Shown here: piece after piece, positions 46,829 to 56,626 of the stretch | How the letters are laid out: each line of letters begins with the position of its first letter | Numbering within the stretch: the stretch's first letter is position 1 | Source: an uncultured Pelagibacteraceae bacterium | GTDB lineage: Bacteria > Pseudomonadota > Alphaproteobacteria > Pelagibacterales > Pelagibacteraceae | Direction: 5' to 3' | Length of the DNA: 64,000 nucleotides | Assembly (NCBI GenBank): GCA_902611405.1 | Contig: CACLZL010000001.1 | Coordinates: 163,192-227,191, forward strand | Made by a program: the position numbers and the translations under genes | The notes under the pieces: model-generated | Database searches by the model: none | The model's input: only the letters and a program-made list of their open reading frames with translations | What the model was told of the DNA's origin: nothing

Positions 46829-47889
46829 TTAATGGAGAAATAAAAAATAATAAAAATCTAAATATAAATAACTTTATTCTTAATGAAGAAAATAATAATA
46901 TTAAAATTAATAATTTATCTCTCAATGATACTAATCAAATAATAAAAATTGATCAGGCAAATTTAAATTATTTAGATACAGAAAATAAAAAAAATAATTA
47001 CAATATTAAAAAAGTAGAAGGTCAAAATTATTTAATTGATGGTATTTCATTTAATGCAAATTCTTTAATTTCGAATTTACTAGATGCTGATGATAAAAAA
47101 GAAAGCAATCTTTTTGCAAATAACATAAATATTGATCTAAATTTTGAAAAAGTTTACTTTGATAAAATATACTTTGTTAAGGGTTTAAATGGAAAGATAA
47201 AAATTATTAATAATAAAGTAGAAGAAGCAGATATTTTAGCCTTTTATAATAATTCACAGAATATAAAATTTACAACTAGAACAAATGATCAAGGTGAAAA
47301 AATTACCACTCTTTTTTCATCTAAGGCAAAACCCTTAGTAGACAGATATAAATTCATTAAAGGATTTAAAGATGATAAAGAAGGATATTTAGACTTTTAC
47401 TCTTTGAAAAAAGATGGAGTTTCAACTTCTAAATTAGTAATCGATAATTTTAAAGTTAAAGAAATTCCAGTGTTAGCTAAATTATTGGCTCTTGCATCTC
47501 TTCAAGGAATAGCAGACTTACTTACTGGAGAGGGAATTAGATTTACAGATTTTGAAATGAATTTTACTAATCAAGATAAACTTATGAAAATTCAAGAGTT
47601 GTACGCAGTTGGTCCAGCAATATCTATTTTATTGGAAGGATACATTGAAGAGAATAAATTAATCAGCTTAAGAGGAACCCTGGTTCCAGCGACAACAATT
47701 AACAGATCTATTGCTTCAATACCTTTACTTGGAGATTTATTGATTGGAAAAAAAGTAGGTGATGGTGTTTTTGGAGTTAGCTTTAAAATTAAAGGTCCCC
47801 CTAAAGATTTAGAAACTACTGTAAATCCTATAAAAACTTTAACACCAAGATTTATTACAAGAACTCTAGAGAAAATTAAAAAAAATTAA
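46816..47889 (+). CDS. AsmA-like C-terminal region protein, 3' part (frame interrupted)
   Basis: 357 residues with no signal or anchor of its own. The end matches the AsmA-like C-terminal domain of alphaproteobacterial YhdP/AsmA_2 proteins: LLALASLQGIADLLTGEGIRFTDFE, GYIEENKLISLRGTLVPATTINR, SIPLLGDLLIGKKVGDGVFGVSFKIKGP and VNPIKTLTPRFITRTLE. An exported protein lacking an export signal makes separate expression unlikely. Overlap with the upstream ORF is 13 bases in another frame. It converges on tyrS with a 4-base overlap. Confidence 0.75.
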   Translation: MELLINGEIKNNKNLNINNFILNEENNNIKINNLSLNDTNQIIKIDQANLNYLDTENKKNNYNIKKVEGQNYLIDGISFNANSLISNLLDADDKKESNLFANNINIDLNFEKVYFDKIYFVKGLNGKIKIINNKVEEADILAFYNNSQNIKFTTRTNDQGEKITTLFSSKAKPLVDRYKFIKGFKDDKEGYLDFYSLKKDGVSTSKLVIDNFKVKEIPVLAKLLALASLQGIADLLTGEGIRFTDFEMNFTNQDKLMKIQELYAVGPAISILLEGYIEENKLISLRGTLVPATTINRSIASIPLLGDLLIGKKVGDGVFGVSFKIKGPPKDLETTVNPIKTLTPRFITRTLEKIKKN

Positions 47890-49115
47890 TTTAATACTAT
47901 TTTAATATGCCTTTTTTTTCCAATTGAAAGTTTAAGATAGTTTTCTTTAAATAAATTTTTATTGATTTCAAATTTTTCATCTAAAATAACATCATCATTA
48001 ATTTTAACAGCATTCCCTTTTACAAGCCTTCTGATTTCGCTTTTTGAGTTTTCTAATTTTGAGAGCAAAACAAGGTCAACAATATTTATTTTTTCATTTA
48101 TTTTTTTTGATCGAATATTAATTGTTGGCAAATTTGAACCTAGTGAGTTTCCTGAAAAGGCTTCTTTTGCTGCTTGTTCAGAATTTTTAGCTGCTTCTTT
48201 TCCGTGTAACATTTCTGTTGTTTTATTAGCAAGTAGTATTTTTAATTCATTTATATTTTTATCTTTAATCGATTCTATTTCCTTAATTTCAATTTCAGTA
48301 AACATTTTCAAAAATTTAATTACATCTCTATCATCTACATTTCTCCAAAACTGCCAATAATCATAAGCTGATAAATATTTTTCATCTAACCAAATAGCTC
48401 CATTTTCAGTTTTTCCCATTTTTGCTCCACCAGCTAATGTAATTAGGGGTGTTGTAAGACCAAAGGTTTGGTTGTTGGAATATCTTTTTATAAGCTCAAC
48501 ACCATTAACAATATTCCCCCATTGATCTGAACCTCCGATTTGTAAAACACAATTTTCTTTCTTATTTAATTCAAGAAAATCATATGCTTGTAAAATCATA
48601 TAATTAAATTCCATGTAGCTCAGTGACTGCTCTCTATCCAATCTAAGTTTTACACTGTCAAATGTTAGCATTCTATTTATTGTGAAATGTTTTCCTATAT
48701 CTCTTAAAAAAGAAATATAATTTAAATCTTTAAGCCAACTATAATTATTTACAAATACTGGTTTCGTATTTGGATCATCATTATCTAAAAATTTTTTTAA
48801 AATATTTTGAATATTTTTAACATTTTTTTCAATCTCTTTTTTACTTAATATTTTTCTAGTTTTGTCTTTACCAGATGGATCTCCAATTCTTGTAGTTCCT
48901 CCACCAAGTAAAACTATTGGTCGATGTCCGTTTTTTTGAAGTAGTCGCAAACACATTATTTGTAATAAGCTTCCCACATGTAGGCTTTCAGCTGTACAAT
49001 CAAAACCTATGTAACCTTTAATCTTTTTTTCATCTAATTGATTAGATAATTCATCTTCACTTGTACATTGATAGAAAAAACCTCTATCTTTAAATTCTTT
49101 TAAAAATTTATTCAT
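47886..49115 (-). CDS. tyrS: Tyrosine-tRNA ligase
   Basis: Class I synthetase, 409 residues. The HIGH-equivalent is SLHVGSLLQI (46-49) and the KMSKS-equivalent is AKMGKTENGAIWL. QAYDFLELN and QIGGSDQWGNIVNG form the tyrosine pocket. A C-terminal S4-like domain (VLLSKLENSKSEIRRLVKGNAVKIN) contacts the tRNA. It is divergent from anmK across 45 bases. Confidence 0.96.
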   Translation of the reverse strand: MNKFLKEFKDRGFFYQCTSEDELSNQLDEKKIKGYIGFDCTAESLHVGSLLQIMCLRLLQKNGHRPIVLLGGGTTRIGDPSGKDKTRKILSKKEIEKNVKNIQNILKKFLDNDDPNTKPVFVNNYSWLKDLNYISFLRDIGKHFTINRMLTFDSVKLRLDREQSLSYMEFNYMILQAYDFLELNKKENCVLQIGGSDQWGNIVNGVELIKRYSNNQTFGLTTPLITLAGGAKMGKTENGAIWLDEKYLSAYDYWQFWRNVDDRDVIKFLKMFTEIEIKEIESIKDKNINELKILLANKTTEMLHGKEAAKNSEQAAKEAFSGNSLGSNLPTINIRSKKINEKINIVDLVLLSKLENSKSEIRRLVKGNAVKINDDVILDEKFEINKNLFKENYLKLSIGKKRHIKIVLN

Positions 49116-49160
49116 AAGTTTATAGTCACAATATACAAATTTTTTTTAAAAAACATATCA

Positions 49161-50303
49161 ATGAAAAAAAAATTATATACTACAATTGGATTAATGAGTG
49201 GAACATCAATGGATGGTCTTGATTTATCTATAATTAGTTCAGATGGATACGATGAATTTTCAAACATTTTAGATGATTATTTTGAGTATGATAAAAATCT
49301 TCAGGATCAGTTAGTTCGATTAAGAGATTTGGTCTTAACAAAGAAAGATCTTTTACAAAATTCAGAAAAATTAAGAGAATTAGAGCGTAATTTAACTCTT
49401 TTTCATGCTAATGCAGTTAATCAATCATTAAAAAAATATAGAAATCCAATTGATTTGATTGGTTTTCATGGTCAAACAATTTTTCATAACCCACATGAGA
49501 AAATTACCAATCAATTAGGAGATGGGAAGTTGTTATCTCAAATAGTCAAAAAAAAAGTCATATATGATTTTAGAAATGCGGATATTAAAAATAATGGTCA
49601 AGGTGCACCTTTAACACCAATTTTTCATCATATTTTATCAAAAAAAATCAATCAAAATTTTAATATTAAATTTCCGATAGGTTTCTTGAATATTGGTGGT
49701 ATCGCAAATGTCACAAAAGTTATTAATGATTCAGATAATTTTCAAAATAACCTTTCAGCTTTTGATATAGGTCCTGGTAATTGTTTAATTGATGAATGGA
49801 TAAGAAATAATTCTGATAAAAAATTTGATAAAAATGGTGAACTATCTAGATTAGGGAAAGTTGATCAATTAATTCTAAATCAGGCAATAGATAATTTTAA
49901 AATAAATTCTTACTCCCAGTCATTGGATATTAAAAATTTCGATGTATCCTTTGCAAGAGGTTTATCTTTAGAAGACGGTTGTGCTACTATAACAGATTTT
50001 ACAGCATATTTGATTGCAGAAGGATTAAAACATATTAGCAAAAAAAATAGTATTACATTTTTACTCTGTGGCGGTGGCAGAAAAAATATTTATTTAATTG
50101 ATTGTATTAAAAATTATCTGTCAAACGAACATAATATTACTTTGGAAATTATAGATAATTACAATTTAAAAGGTGATTATATTGAATCTCAGGCATTTGG
50201 ATTTTTGGCTATAAGGTCTTTTTTAAATTTACCAATTTCTTTTAGTACAACAACTGGATGTAAAGGATTTACAGTGGGTGGAAAACTGGTAGAAAATTTT
50301 TAA
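49161..50303 (+). CDS. anmK: Anhydro-N-acetylmuramic acid kinase
   Basis: Recycles 1,6-anhydro-MurNAc from cell-wall turnover to MurNAc-6-phosphate; 380 residues. The diagnostic start TTIGLMSGTSMDGLDLSII is present, with IGFHGQTIFHNP, FLNIGGIANVTKV, FDIGPGNCLIDEW and LLCGGGRKN. It is divergent from tyrS, a common alphaproteobacterial pairing. It implies some peptidoglycan recycling despite genome reduction. Confidence 0.95.
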   Translation: MKKKLYTTIGLMSGTSMDGLDLSIISSDGYDEFSNILDDYFEYDKNLQDQLVRLRDLVLTKKDLLQNSEKLRELERNLTLFHANAVNQSLKKYRNPIDLIGFHGQTIFHNPHEKITNQLGDGKLLSQIVKKKVIYDFRNADIKNNGQGAPLTPIFHHILSKKINQNFNIKFPIGFLNIGGIANVTKVINDSDNFQNNLSAFDIGPGNCLIDEWIRNNSDKKFDKNGELSRLGKVDQLILNQAIDNFKINSYSQSLDIKNFDVSFARGLSLEDGCATITDFTAYLIAEGLKHISKKNSITFLLCGGGRKNIYLIDCIKNYLSNEHNITLEIIDNYNLKGDYIESQAFGFLAIRSFLNLPISFSTTTGCKGFTVGGKLVENF

Positions 50304-50956
50304 TATAGTGCTGTTTCTTTTTTTATATATTTATCAAGATGTTTAATTAAAGAATCACTTGTTTTTGAAAAAAAGTGATTGGCTTCAGATATTGCATTAA
50401 ATTCTACTTTAATACCTTTTTGCGCACTTAATCTCTTGTCAAGTTCAATAATATATTCTACTGGTACTAATTCATCTTTTTTACCATAAGCAATTAAACC
50501 AGAAGTTGGACATGGAGATAAAAAAGAAAAATCATAAACATTTGGTTGAGGTGAAATTGCTATAAATCTGTTTATTTCTGGTCTTCTCATTAATAATTGC
50601 ATTGCAATCAAAGATCCAAATGAAAATCCTGAAACCCAACATTGTGAATTGTCAAAATTTTCTCTTTCTAACCAATCTAAAGCAGCTGCTGCATCAGCAA
50701 GTTCCCCTTGACCATTATCAAATTCTCCGTCACTTTTACCAACACCTCTAAAATTTACTCTGCAAACAGAAAAATCATTATCCATAAATGTATGAAAAGT
50801 ATCTACAACTACTTTATTATTCATAGTTCCGCCATATTGAGGATGCGGCTGTAATACTAAAGCAATTGGTGATGTATTTTTTTTACTTTTATAATATTTA
50901 GCCTCAAGTCTTCCTGCAGGACCAGGAATAAATATTTCTAAGATTTTATTATCCAT
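50300..50956 (-). CDS. Alpha/beta hydrolase (COG2945-like)
   Basis: A 218-residue serine hydrolase fold. The oxyanion strand is VLQPHPQYGGTMNNKVV, the nucleophile elbow is SGFSFGSLIAMQ (Ser near 116), the acid is in YGKKDELVPVEYI, and the His in SEANHFF. These match the short COG2945-type hydrolases found in alphaproteobacteria. N-terminal residues IFIPGPAGRLEAKY are typical for the group. Natural substrate unknown; dienelactone or ester hydrolysis is plausible. It converges on anmK with a 4-base overlap. Confidence 0.85.
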   Translation of the reverse strand: MDNKILEIFIPGPAGRLEAKYYKSKKNTSPIALVLQPHPQYGGTMNNKVVVDTFHTFMDNDFSVCRVNFRGVGKSDGEFDNGQGELADAAAALDWLERENFDNSQCWVSGFSFGSLIAMQLLMRRPEINRFIAISPQPNVYDFSFLSPCPTSGLIAYGKKDELVPVEYIIELDKRLSAQKGIKVEFNAISEANHFFSKTSDSLIKHLDKYIKKETALY

Positions 50957-51038
50957 ATGCGATATTGATTATTATTCTCAAAAAAAATGTACGTTTATCA
51001 TAAGTCAGCGACAATATGTTAGTTTTTTTTTATACTCT

Positions 51039-51063
51039 AAACTTGACCATTTTAGTCAGGTAT
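51039..51063 (+). promoter_or_regulatory. Putative IscR-type operator (dyad)
   Basis: ACTTGAC (51041-51047) and GTCAGGT (51055-51061) form an inverted repeat with 7 bases between, 6 of 7 positions symmetric. The A/T centre and outer bases (AAACTTGAC..GTCAGGTAT) resemble the type 1 IscR site. It lies 31 bases before the iscR start and overlaps the promoter, consistent with repression by the [2Fe-2S] form of IscR. Confidence 0.65.
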
Positions 51064-51070
51064 GTATAAA
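51043..51070 (+). promoter_or_regulatory. Putative promoter of the iscR-suf operon
   Basis: TTGACC (51043-51048) and TATAAA (51065-51070) are separated by 16 bases, a good sigma-70 match for this genome. The -35 and spacer coincide with the IscR-like dyad. The start codon follows 23 bases after the -10 box. Confidence 0.65.
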
Positions 51071-51093
51071 AGCCCACATTTAAAGGGTAAAAT

Positions 51094-51519
51094 ATGAAAC
51101 TTACATCAAAAGGCAGATATGCCGTAATGGCATTAGTAGACTTAGCTAGGTTTAATAACATCAATCCTGTATCTCTAAGAGATATATCCTTAAGACAAGG
51201 TATATCTTTAGACTATCTAGAACAAATTTTCTCAAAATTAAAAAAAAATGAAATTGTTAAAAGCATTAGAGGAACTCAGGGTGGATATGTTCTTAATAAA
51301 AATCCCAATGATATAAAATTAACAAACATTTTCCATGCAGTAGATGAAAAAGTAAAAACTGTTCAATGCAAAAAAGAGTCAAAAAGAGGATGTAACGGGA
51401 AAGCTACTAAATGTATAACACATAACCTTTGGGATGAATTAGAAATACACATAAATACATTCTTTGAAAATAAAAGCCTAAATGATTTATTAAATAATAA
51501 TAAAGAAACAAGAGTTTAA
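51094..51519 (+). CDS. iscR: Rrf2 family regulator, IscR-like
   Basis: 141 residues. The winged-helix domain begins [17 protein letters not shown]; the recognition helix and wing follow ([33 protein letters not shown]). Three Cys at 92, 100 and 107 could hold an Fe-S cluster, as Cys 92/98/104 do in E. coli IscR; the spacing here is wider by 2 and 1. It heads the suf operon with a self-overlapping dyad in its promoter, so it probably senses Fe-S status and autoregulates. Confidence 0.88.
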   Translation: MKLTSKGRYAVMALVDLARFNNINPVSLRDISLRQGISLDYLEQIFSKLKKNEIVKSIRGTQGGYVLNKNPNDIKLTNIFHAVDEKVKTVQCKKESKRGCNGKATKCITHNLWDELEIHINTFFENKSLNDLLNNNKETRV

Positions 51520-51520
51520 A

Positions 51521-52963
51521 ATGGATAACAGACAAAAAGAAATAAATGATTTAAAAGATTATAAATATGGTTTTTCAACGGATATAGAAAATATCCAAGC
51601 CCCAAAAGGTTTGAACGAAGATGTTATTAAATTTATTTCTAATATTAAAAAAGAACCTTCGTGGATGCTTGATTTTAGATTAAAAGCCTTTGAAAGATTT
51701 AAAGTATTAAAAGAACCAGATTGGCAGAAACCTAAATTTTCAAAAATAGATTATCAAGATCTATATTATTACTCTGCTCCTAAAAGTATGAAGGATAAGC
51801 CAAAGAGCTTAGATGAATTAGATCCTAAACTTTTAGAAACTTATAAAAAACTTGGAATTCCTTTGCAAGAGCAAGCTAGATTAAATGGAATAGCTGTTGA
51901 TGCTGTATTCGATTCTGTTTCTGTAGCTACTACTTTTAAAGATGAATTAACAAAACAAGGAATAATATTTTGCCCTATATCAGAGGCAATTCAAAATCAC
52001 CCTGAATTGGTTAAAAAGTATCTAGGATCTGTAATTCCAACAAGTGATCATTTTTTTGCAACATTAAATTCAGCAGTTTTTACAGATGGTTCTTTTGTAT
52101 ACATTCCAGAGGGTGTTAGATGTCCAATGGAACTATCAACTTATTTTAGAATTAATGCATCAAACACAGGTCAATTCGAAAGAACTTTAATAATTGCAGA
52201 CAAAGGAAGTTATGTAAGTTACCTAGAAGGATGTACAGCTCCAATGAGAGATGAAAATCAATTACATGCTGCAAATGTAGAATTAATTGCACTTGACGAT
52301 GCAGAAATAAAATATTCAACAGTACAGAATTGGTATCCAGGTGATAAAGATGGTAAAGGTGGAATTTATAATTTTGTAACAAAAAGAGGTTTGTGCAAAG
52401 GTAAGAATTCTAAAATTTCATGGACACAAGTTGAAACAGGTTCTGCAATAACCTGGAAGTATCCTAGTTGTATTCTTAAAGGAGATAATTCGGTTGGTGA
52501 GTTCTATTCAATAGCTATCACTAACAATTATCAAAAAGCTGATACAGGTACTAAAATGATCCATTTAGGTAAAAATACTAAAAGTAAAATAATTTCTAAA
52601 GGGATATCGGCTGGTAGTTCAGATATGACTTATAGAGGCTTAGTTGATATTTCATCAAAAGCCAAAAATTCAACTAATTATACTCAGTGCGATTCTTTAT
52701 TAATGGGTAATAAATGTGGGGCTCACACCGTTCCTTATATAAAAAATAAAAATTCTGAGTCCAATATTGCTCATGAGGCAACCACATCCAAGATTAGTGA
52801 GGAGCAGTTACATTATTGTCAACAAAGAGGATTAAATCCAGAGGAGGCAGTTGGCTTGATTGTTAACGGTTTTTGTAAAGAAGTATTGCAACAATTGCCT
52901 ATGGAATTCGCTGTAGAAGCTCAAAAACTTGTAGGTATCAGTCTAGAAGGAAGTGTAGGTTAA
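51521..52963 (+). CDS. sufB: Fe-S cluster assembly protein SufB
   Basis: 480-residue scaffold component of SufBC2D, where clusters are assembled. Conserved blocks include [21 protein letters not shown]-like ([20 protein letters not shown]), [38 protein letters not shown], and the C-terminal [26 protein letters not shown]. It starts 1 base after the iscR stop; its last base is the first base of the sufC ATG. Confidence 0.97.
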   Translation: MDNRQKEINDLKDYKYGFSTDIENIQAPKGLNEDVIKFISNIKKEPSWMLDFRLKAFERFKVLKEPDWQKPKFSKIDYQDLYYYSAPKSMKDKPKSLDELDPKLLETYKKLGIPLQEQARLNGIAVDAVFDSVSVATTFKDELTKQGIIFCPISEAIQNHPELVKKYLGSVIPTSDHFFATLNSAVFTDGSFVYIPEGVRCPMELSTYFRINASNTGQFERTLIIADKGSYVSYLEGCTAPMRDENQLHAANVELIALDDAEIKYSTVQNWYPGDKDGKGGIYNFVTKRGLCKGKNSKISWTQVETGSAITWKYPSCILKGDNSVGEFYSIAITNNYQKADTGTKMIHLGKNTKSKIISKGISAGSSDMTYRGLVDISSKAKNSTNYTQCDSLLMGNKCGAHTVPYIKNKNSESNIAHEATTSKISEEQLHYCQQRGLNPEEAVGLIVNGFCKEVLQQLPMEFAVEAQKLVGISLEGSVG

Positions 52964-53697
52964 TGCTTAAAATAAATAATTTAAATGCAACAATTGATAA
53001 TAAGTCTATTTTAAATGGGCTATCATTAGATATAAATCCTGGTGAGGTTCATGCAATTATGGGTCCTAATGGATCTGGAAAAAGCACATTATCGAATATT
53101 CTATCTGGAAAAAAAGGTTATGAAGTTTCTGGGGAAGTTCTTTTTGAGGAAAAAGATTTATTTGAACTTGAAACAGAGGAAAGAGCACACAAGGGTATAT
53201 TTTTAGCTTTCCAATATCCTTTAGAAATTCCAGGTGTAAATACAAATATATTTTTAAAAACTTCTTTGAATGCTGTGAGAAAAGCTAGGGGTGAGAAAGA
53301 GCTTGATGCTATTGAATTTCTAAAATTGGTAAAAGAAAAATCTAAAGAACTAAAATTTGATGAGGAAAAATTAAACAGACAATTAAATGTTGGTTTTTCA
53401 GGAGGAGAAAAAAAGAAAAACGAAATTTTACAAATGTCTCTACTAGCTCCAAAACTATCAATATTAGATGAAACTGATTCTGGTTTAGATATTGATGCTT
53501 TAAAGATTGTTGCAGATGGAGTTAATACATTGCGAGATAAAAACAATTCATTTTTAATTATCACACACTACCAAAGATTACTTGATTATATAAAACCTGA
53601 CTTTGTTCACGTTTTGATGAATGGAAAAATTGTAAAATCAGGTGGTCCAGATTTAGCTTTAGAACTAGAAAAAAAAGGATATGAAAATTTTAATTAA
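52963..53697 (+). CDS. sufC: Fe-S cluster assembly ATPase SufC
   Basis: ABC-type ATPase of the SufBCD complex, 244 residues. Walker A is GPNGSGKST (34-42). Q-loop region AFQYPLEIPGV carries the SufC-specific insert. The atypical signature reads GFSGGEKKKNEILQ, then SILDETDSGLDIDALK (Walker B with the D-loop), and ITHYQRLLDYI. All are diagnostic of SufC rather than a transporter ATPase. Confidence 0.97.
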   Translation: MLKINNLNATIDNKSILNGLSLDINPGEVHAIMGPNGSGKSTLSNILSGKKGYEVSGEVLFEEKDLFELETEERAHKGIFLAFQYPLEIPGVNTNIFLKTSLNAVRKARGEKELDAIEFLKLVKEKSKELKFDEEKLNRQLNVGFSGGEKKKNEILQMSLLAPKLSILDETDSGLDIDALKIVADGVNTLRDKNNSFLIITHYQRLLDYIKPDFVHVLMNGKIVKSGGPDLALELEKKGYENFN

Positions 53698-54945
53698 ATG
53701 AGAGAACAATTACAAAAAGATTTTAATAATAGTATAAAAAATTTAGGTTTATCTCAAAAAGATATTGAAATAAAAAAATTTTGTCTAGATAATTTTATAG
53801 ATAAAGGTTTTCCGAACAGAAAAGAAGAGGATTGGAAATTTTCAGATCTTAATCAAATAATAAAAAATAATATTGGAGAACTTAGTTTTTATAACGATCA
53901 AGCATCTACTAATAAAGTCGATACATCTGTATTTGTAGATGGATTAGAACATAATAAAATAGTTTTTATAAATGGTAGAATTGAAAAAATTGATTTTGAG
54001 TATGAAAAAAAAGATCAAATAGAAATAATTGATCAATCAGAAACTATAAATGAATTTAAAAATAGCAATTCATTATCAGACCTGAACAATGCCTTTACTA
54101 ATAAATGTTTTAAAATATTGGTAAAAAAAGGTTATCAATTAATAAAACCTCTTATTATCTATCATACAACTAATTCAAAAATTTGGTCTAAAAACATTAA
54201 TTTGAGACTTAATTTTGAACTAGATAAAGATAGTTCATTGAGATTAATTGACTTATTTAACGATACATCTGAAAAAAATTTTTTAAATATATTTTATAAC
54301 TTTGAATTAAAGGAAAATGCAGTTTTAAAAAACTATAAAGTAGATAAGTTTGAGAATAAAAATATTAAATATTCTTTTAATAATATTGATCAAGATAAGA
54401 ACAGCATTTCTGAAACATTCATTTTATCCTCTGGATCAAATTTTTCTAAAAATGAGATTAATTGTAATTTAAATGGAGTTTATGCATCAGCTTTTGTAAA
54501 TGGTGTTTTTTCGTTGAATAATGATAAACATCATGAAATCAGATCAATCATAAATCATTTAAATGAAAATACAAAAAGTTATCAACTAATTAAAAGTGTT
54601 TTAGATGAAAGTTCTAAAGCGGTGTATCAAGGAAAAATATTTGTAAATTCAGATGCTCAAAAAACCGATGGATACCAATTGAGTAAAGCAATATTGTTAA
54701 ATAAAGAGTCGGAGTTTAATGCCAAGCCAGAACTTGAAATTTATGCAGATGACGTTAAATGTTCGCATGGTTCAGCGTCAGGTAGTTTAAATGAGGACTC
54801 TATATTTTATTTAATGTCTAGAGGTTTAAGTTATCAGCAGTCAAGAGAGTTATTAATTAATGGTTTTTTACTAGATGTTGTTGAAAAAATTACTGACTCA
54901 GAAATAAAAAACCTAATAAAAAATATGATTGGAATTAAAGAATGA
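53698..54945 (+). CDS. sufD: Fe-S cluster assembly protein SufD
   Basis: 415-residue partner of SufB. The N-terminal helical part contains NRKEEDWKFSDLN, a SufD hallmark. The beta-helix core follows, ending with ADDVKCSHGSASGSLNEDSIFYLMSRGLSYQQSRELLINGFLLDVV, which carries the conserved His/Cys region at the SufB interface. It directly follows sufC and overlaps sufS by 4 bases. The middle is diverged and Asn/Lys-rich. Confidence 0.95.
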   Translation: MREQLQKDFNNSIKNLGLSQKDIEIKKFCLDNFIDKGFPNRKEEDWKFSDLNQIIKNNIGELSFYNDQASTNKVDTSVFVDGLEHNKIVFINGRIEKIDFEYEKKDQIEIIDQSETINEFKNSNSLSDLNNAFTNKCFKILVKKGYQLIKPLIIYHTTNSKIWSKNINLRLNFELDKDSSLRLIDLFNDTSEKNFLNIFYNFELKENAVLKNYKVDKFENKNIKYSFNNIDQDKNSISETFILSSGSNFSKNEINCNLNGVYASAFVNGVFSLNNDKHHEIRSIINHLNENTKSYQLIKSVLDESSKAVYQGKIFVNSDAQKTDGYQLSKAILLNKESEFNAKPELEIYADDVKCSHGSASGSLNEDSIFYLMSRGLSYQQSRELLINGFLLDVVEKITDSEIKNLIKNMIGIKE

Positions 54946-56159
54946 ATATTGATCAGATAAAAAAAGAATTTCCAATTTTTGATGAAAAAATTCAAAATAA
55001 TGACCTAGTTTATTTAGATAGTGCGAATTCATCTCAAAAACCCAAGATAGTTGTGGATAGAATTAATGAATTTTACACCAAACAATTTTCAAATGTCGGT
55101 AGAAGTGTTCATTATCTTGCAGTTGCTGCTACTAATTTATATGAAAATACCAGAACATCAGTTCAAAAATATATTAATGCTAAAGATAAAAATGAAATTG
55201 TTTTTACAAAGGGTGCTACAGAAGCATTAAATTTAGTTGCTAATACATTGGGCCAAAGTTACTTACAGGAAGGTGACGAAGTATTGATTACAGAACTTGA
55301 GCATCATTCAAATTATGTGCCATGGCATTTTTTAAGAAAATCAAAAAATATAAAAATTAATTTTGCTGAAATAAATGAGGAAGGTGAAATTACTCTTGAA
55401 GAAATAGAAAATAAAATTACTCCAAAAACAAAATTAATTTCAATTACTCATTTGTCGAATGTGACAGGTGCAATTTTACCTGTAAAGGAAATTACGCAGC
55501 TCGCACATTCAAAAGGAATAATTGTTGTAGTTGATGGATGTCAGGGGGCACCACATTTAAAACTAGACATGCAAGATTTAGATTGTGATTTCTATGCAAT
55601 TTCATGTCACAAAATGTATGGACCTACGGGTTTAGGAGTTCTTTATGGTAAGAAAAAATGGTTAGAGGAATTACCTCCATACCAAGGTGGTGGAGGAATG
55701 ATAAATGAAGTAAAAAAAGATAGAATTTCCTATGGTGAATTGCCCAATAAGTACGAGGCTGGAACTATGGCTACAGCACAAGTAATTGCCTTTGATCAAT
55801 CAATAAAATTTTTAGAAAGTATTGGTATAGAAAATGTTATGAAACATGAAGCTGACTTAGTTGAATATGGACAAGAACTATTGCAAAAAAATAATTCAGT
55901 TAAACTAATAGGTAATCCAAAAAATAAAGGAGGAGTGTTATCATTCACAGTAGAAGGAGTTCATCCTCACGATATAGCAACCATCTTGGATGAAGATGGG
56001 GTCGCAATAAGAGCAGGCCATCATTGTTGTCAAATTCTACATGATAAATTAAATATCCCAGCAAGTGCTAGAGCATCAGTTGGTATTTATAATACAAAAG
56101 AAGATTTAGATCAGCTTAACCACTCGATAAACAACTGTAAAAAAATATTTAATTTATAA
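54942..56159 (+). CDS. sufS: Cysteine desulfurase SufS
   Basis: PLP enzyme, 405 residues, that takes sulfur from cysteine. VYLDSANSSQKPKIV near the start, ELEHHSNYVPW, the PLP-Lys motif SCHKMYGPTGLGVLYG, and the catalytic Cys in IRAGHHCCQILHDKLN near residue 360 identify group II SufS. The two adjacent Cys are unusual; typically one is seen at this position. It overlaps sufD by 4 bases and sufU by 1. Confidence 0.95.
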   Translation: MNIDQIKKEFPIFDEKIQNNDLVYLDSANSSQKPKIVVDRINEFYTKQFSNVGRSVHYLAVAATNLYENTRTSVQKYINAKDKNEIVFTKGATEALNLVANTLGQSYLQEGDEVLITELEHHSNYVPWHFLRKSKNIKINFAEINEEGEITLEEIENKITPKTKLISITHLSNVTGAILPVKEITQLAHSKGIIVVVDGCQGAPHLKLDMQDLDCDFYAISCHKMYGPTGLGVLYGKKKWLEELPPYQGGGGMINEVKKDRISYGELPNKYEAGTMATAQVIAFDQSIKFLESIGIENVMKHEADLVEYGQELLQKNNSVKLIGNPKNKGGVLSFTVEGVHPHDIATILDEDGVAIRAGHHCCQILHDKLNIPASARASVGIYNTKEDLDQLNHSINNCKKIFNL

Positions 56160-56623
56160 TGAATTTAAAAGAGCTATATCAAGAAATAATATTGGAGCAT
56201 GGTAAAAATCCAAGAAATCTTAGAAAGACAGAAGGTTTTAATAAAGATGCCAAAGGTAATAATCCTTTATGTGGAGACAATGTTCATGTTTATTTAAAAC
56301 TAAATGGACAAAAAATTGTAGAAGATGCATCCTTCGAAGGTAGTGGCTGTGCCATTTCAATGGCCTCAGCTTCTATAATGACAGATTTGATTAAAGGAAA
56401 AAATGAGCATGAGGCTAGGGAAATAGTTGAGGATTTTTTAGGCATGATCAAAGAAAATCCTGAATTAAAATCTGAGTATTTAAGCGAAGATGAAAAAACT
56501 AAACTGATGTGTTTATCTGGTGTTAAGCAATATCCAATGAGAGTTAAATGCGCAACTTTATCTTGGCACACAATGGTTTCTGCTTTTGATGAAAAAACAG
56601 AAGAGGTAAAAACAGAGAATTAA
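56159..56623 (+). CDS. sufU: Fe-S assembly protein SufU
   Basis: 154-residue IscU/SufU-fold protein. The three ligand Cys lie in NPLCGDN (38), GSGCAIS (64) and RVKCATLSW (131). Between the second and third is an extra segment (about 80-118) typical of SufU, which accepts sulfur from SufS via zinc rather than acting as an IscU scaffold. An additional Cys occurs in KLMCLSG (118). No sufE gene is present here, which fits SufU being the SufS partner. Confidence 0.93.
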   Translation: MNLKELYQEIILEHGKNPRNLRKTEGFNKDAKGNNPLCGDNVHVYLKLNGQKIVEDASFEGSGCAISMASASIMTDLIKGKNEHEAREIVEDFLGMIKENPELKSEYLSEDEKTKLMCLSGVKQYPMRVKCATLSWHTMVSAFDEKTEEVKTEN

Positions 56624-56626
56624 ATT

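Noticed and set aside
53118-53564. 148-codon antisense ORF over sufC
   Set aside because: Ser/Phe-rich mirror of a Glu/Lys-rich gene; a typical shadow in AT-rich DNA.
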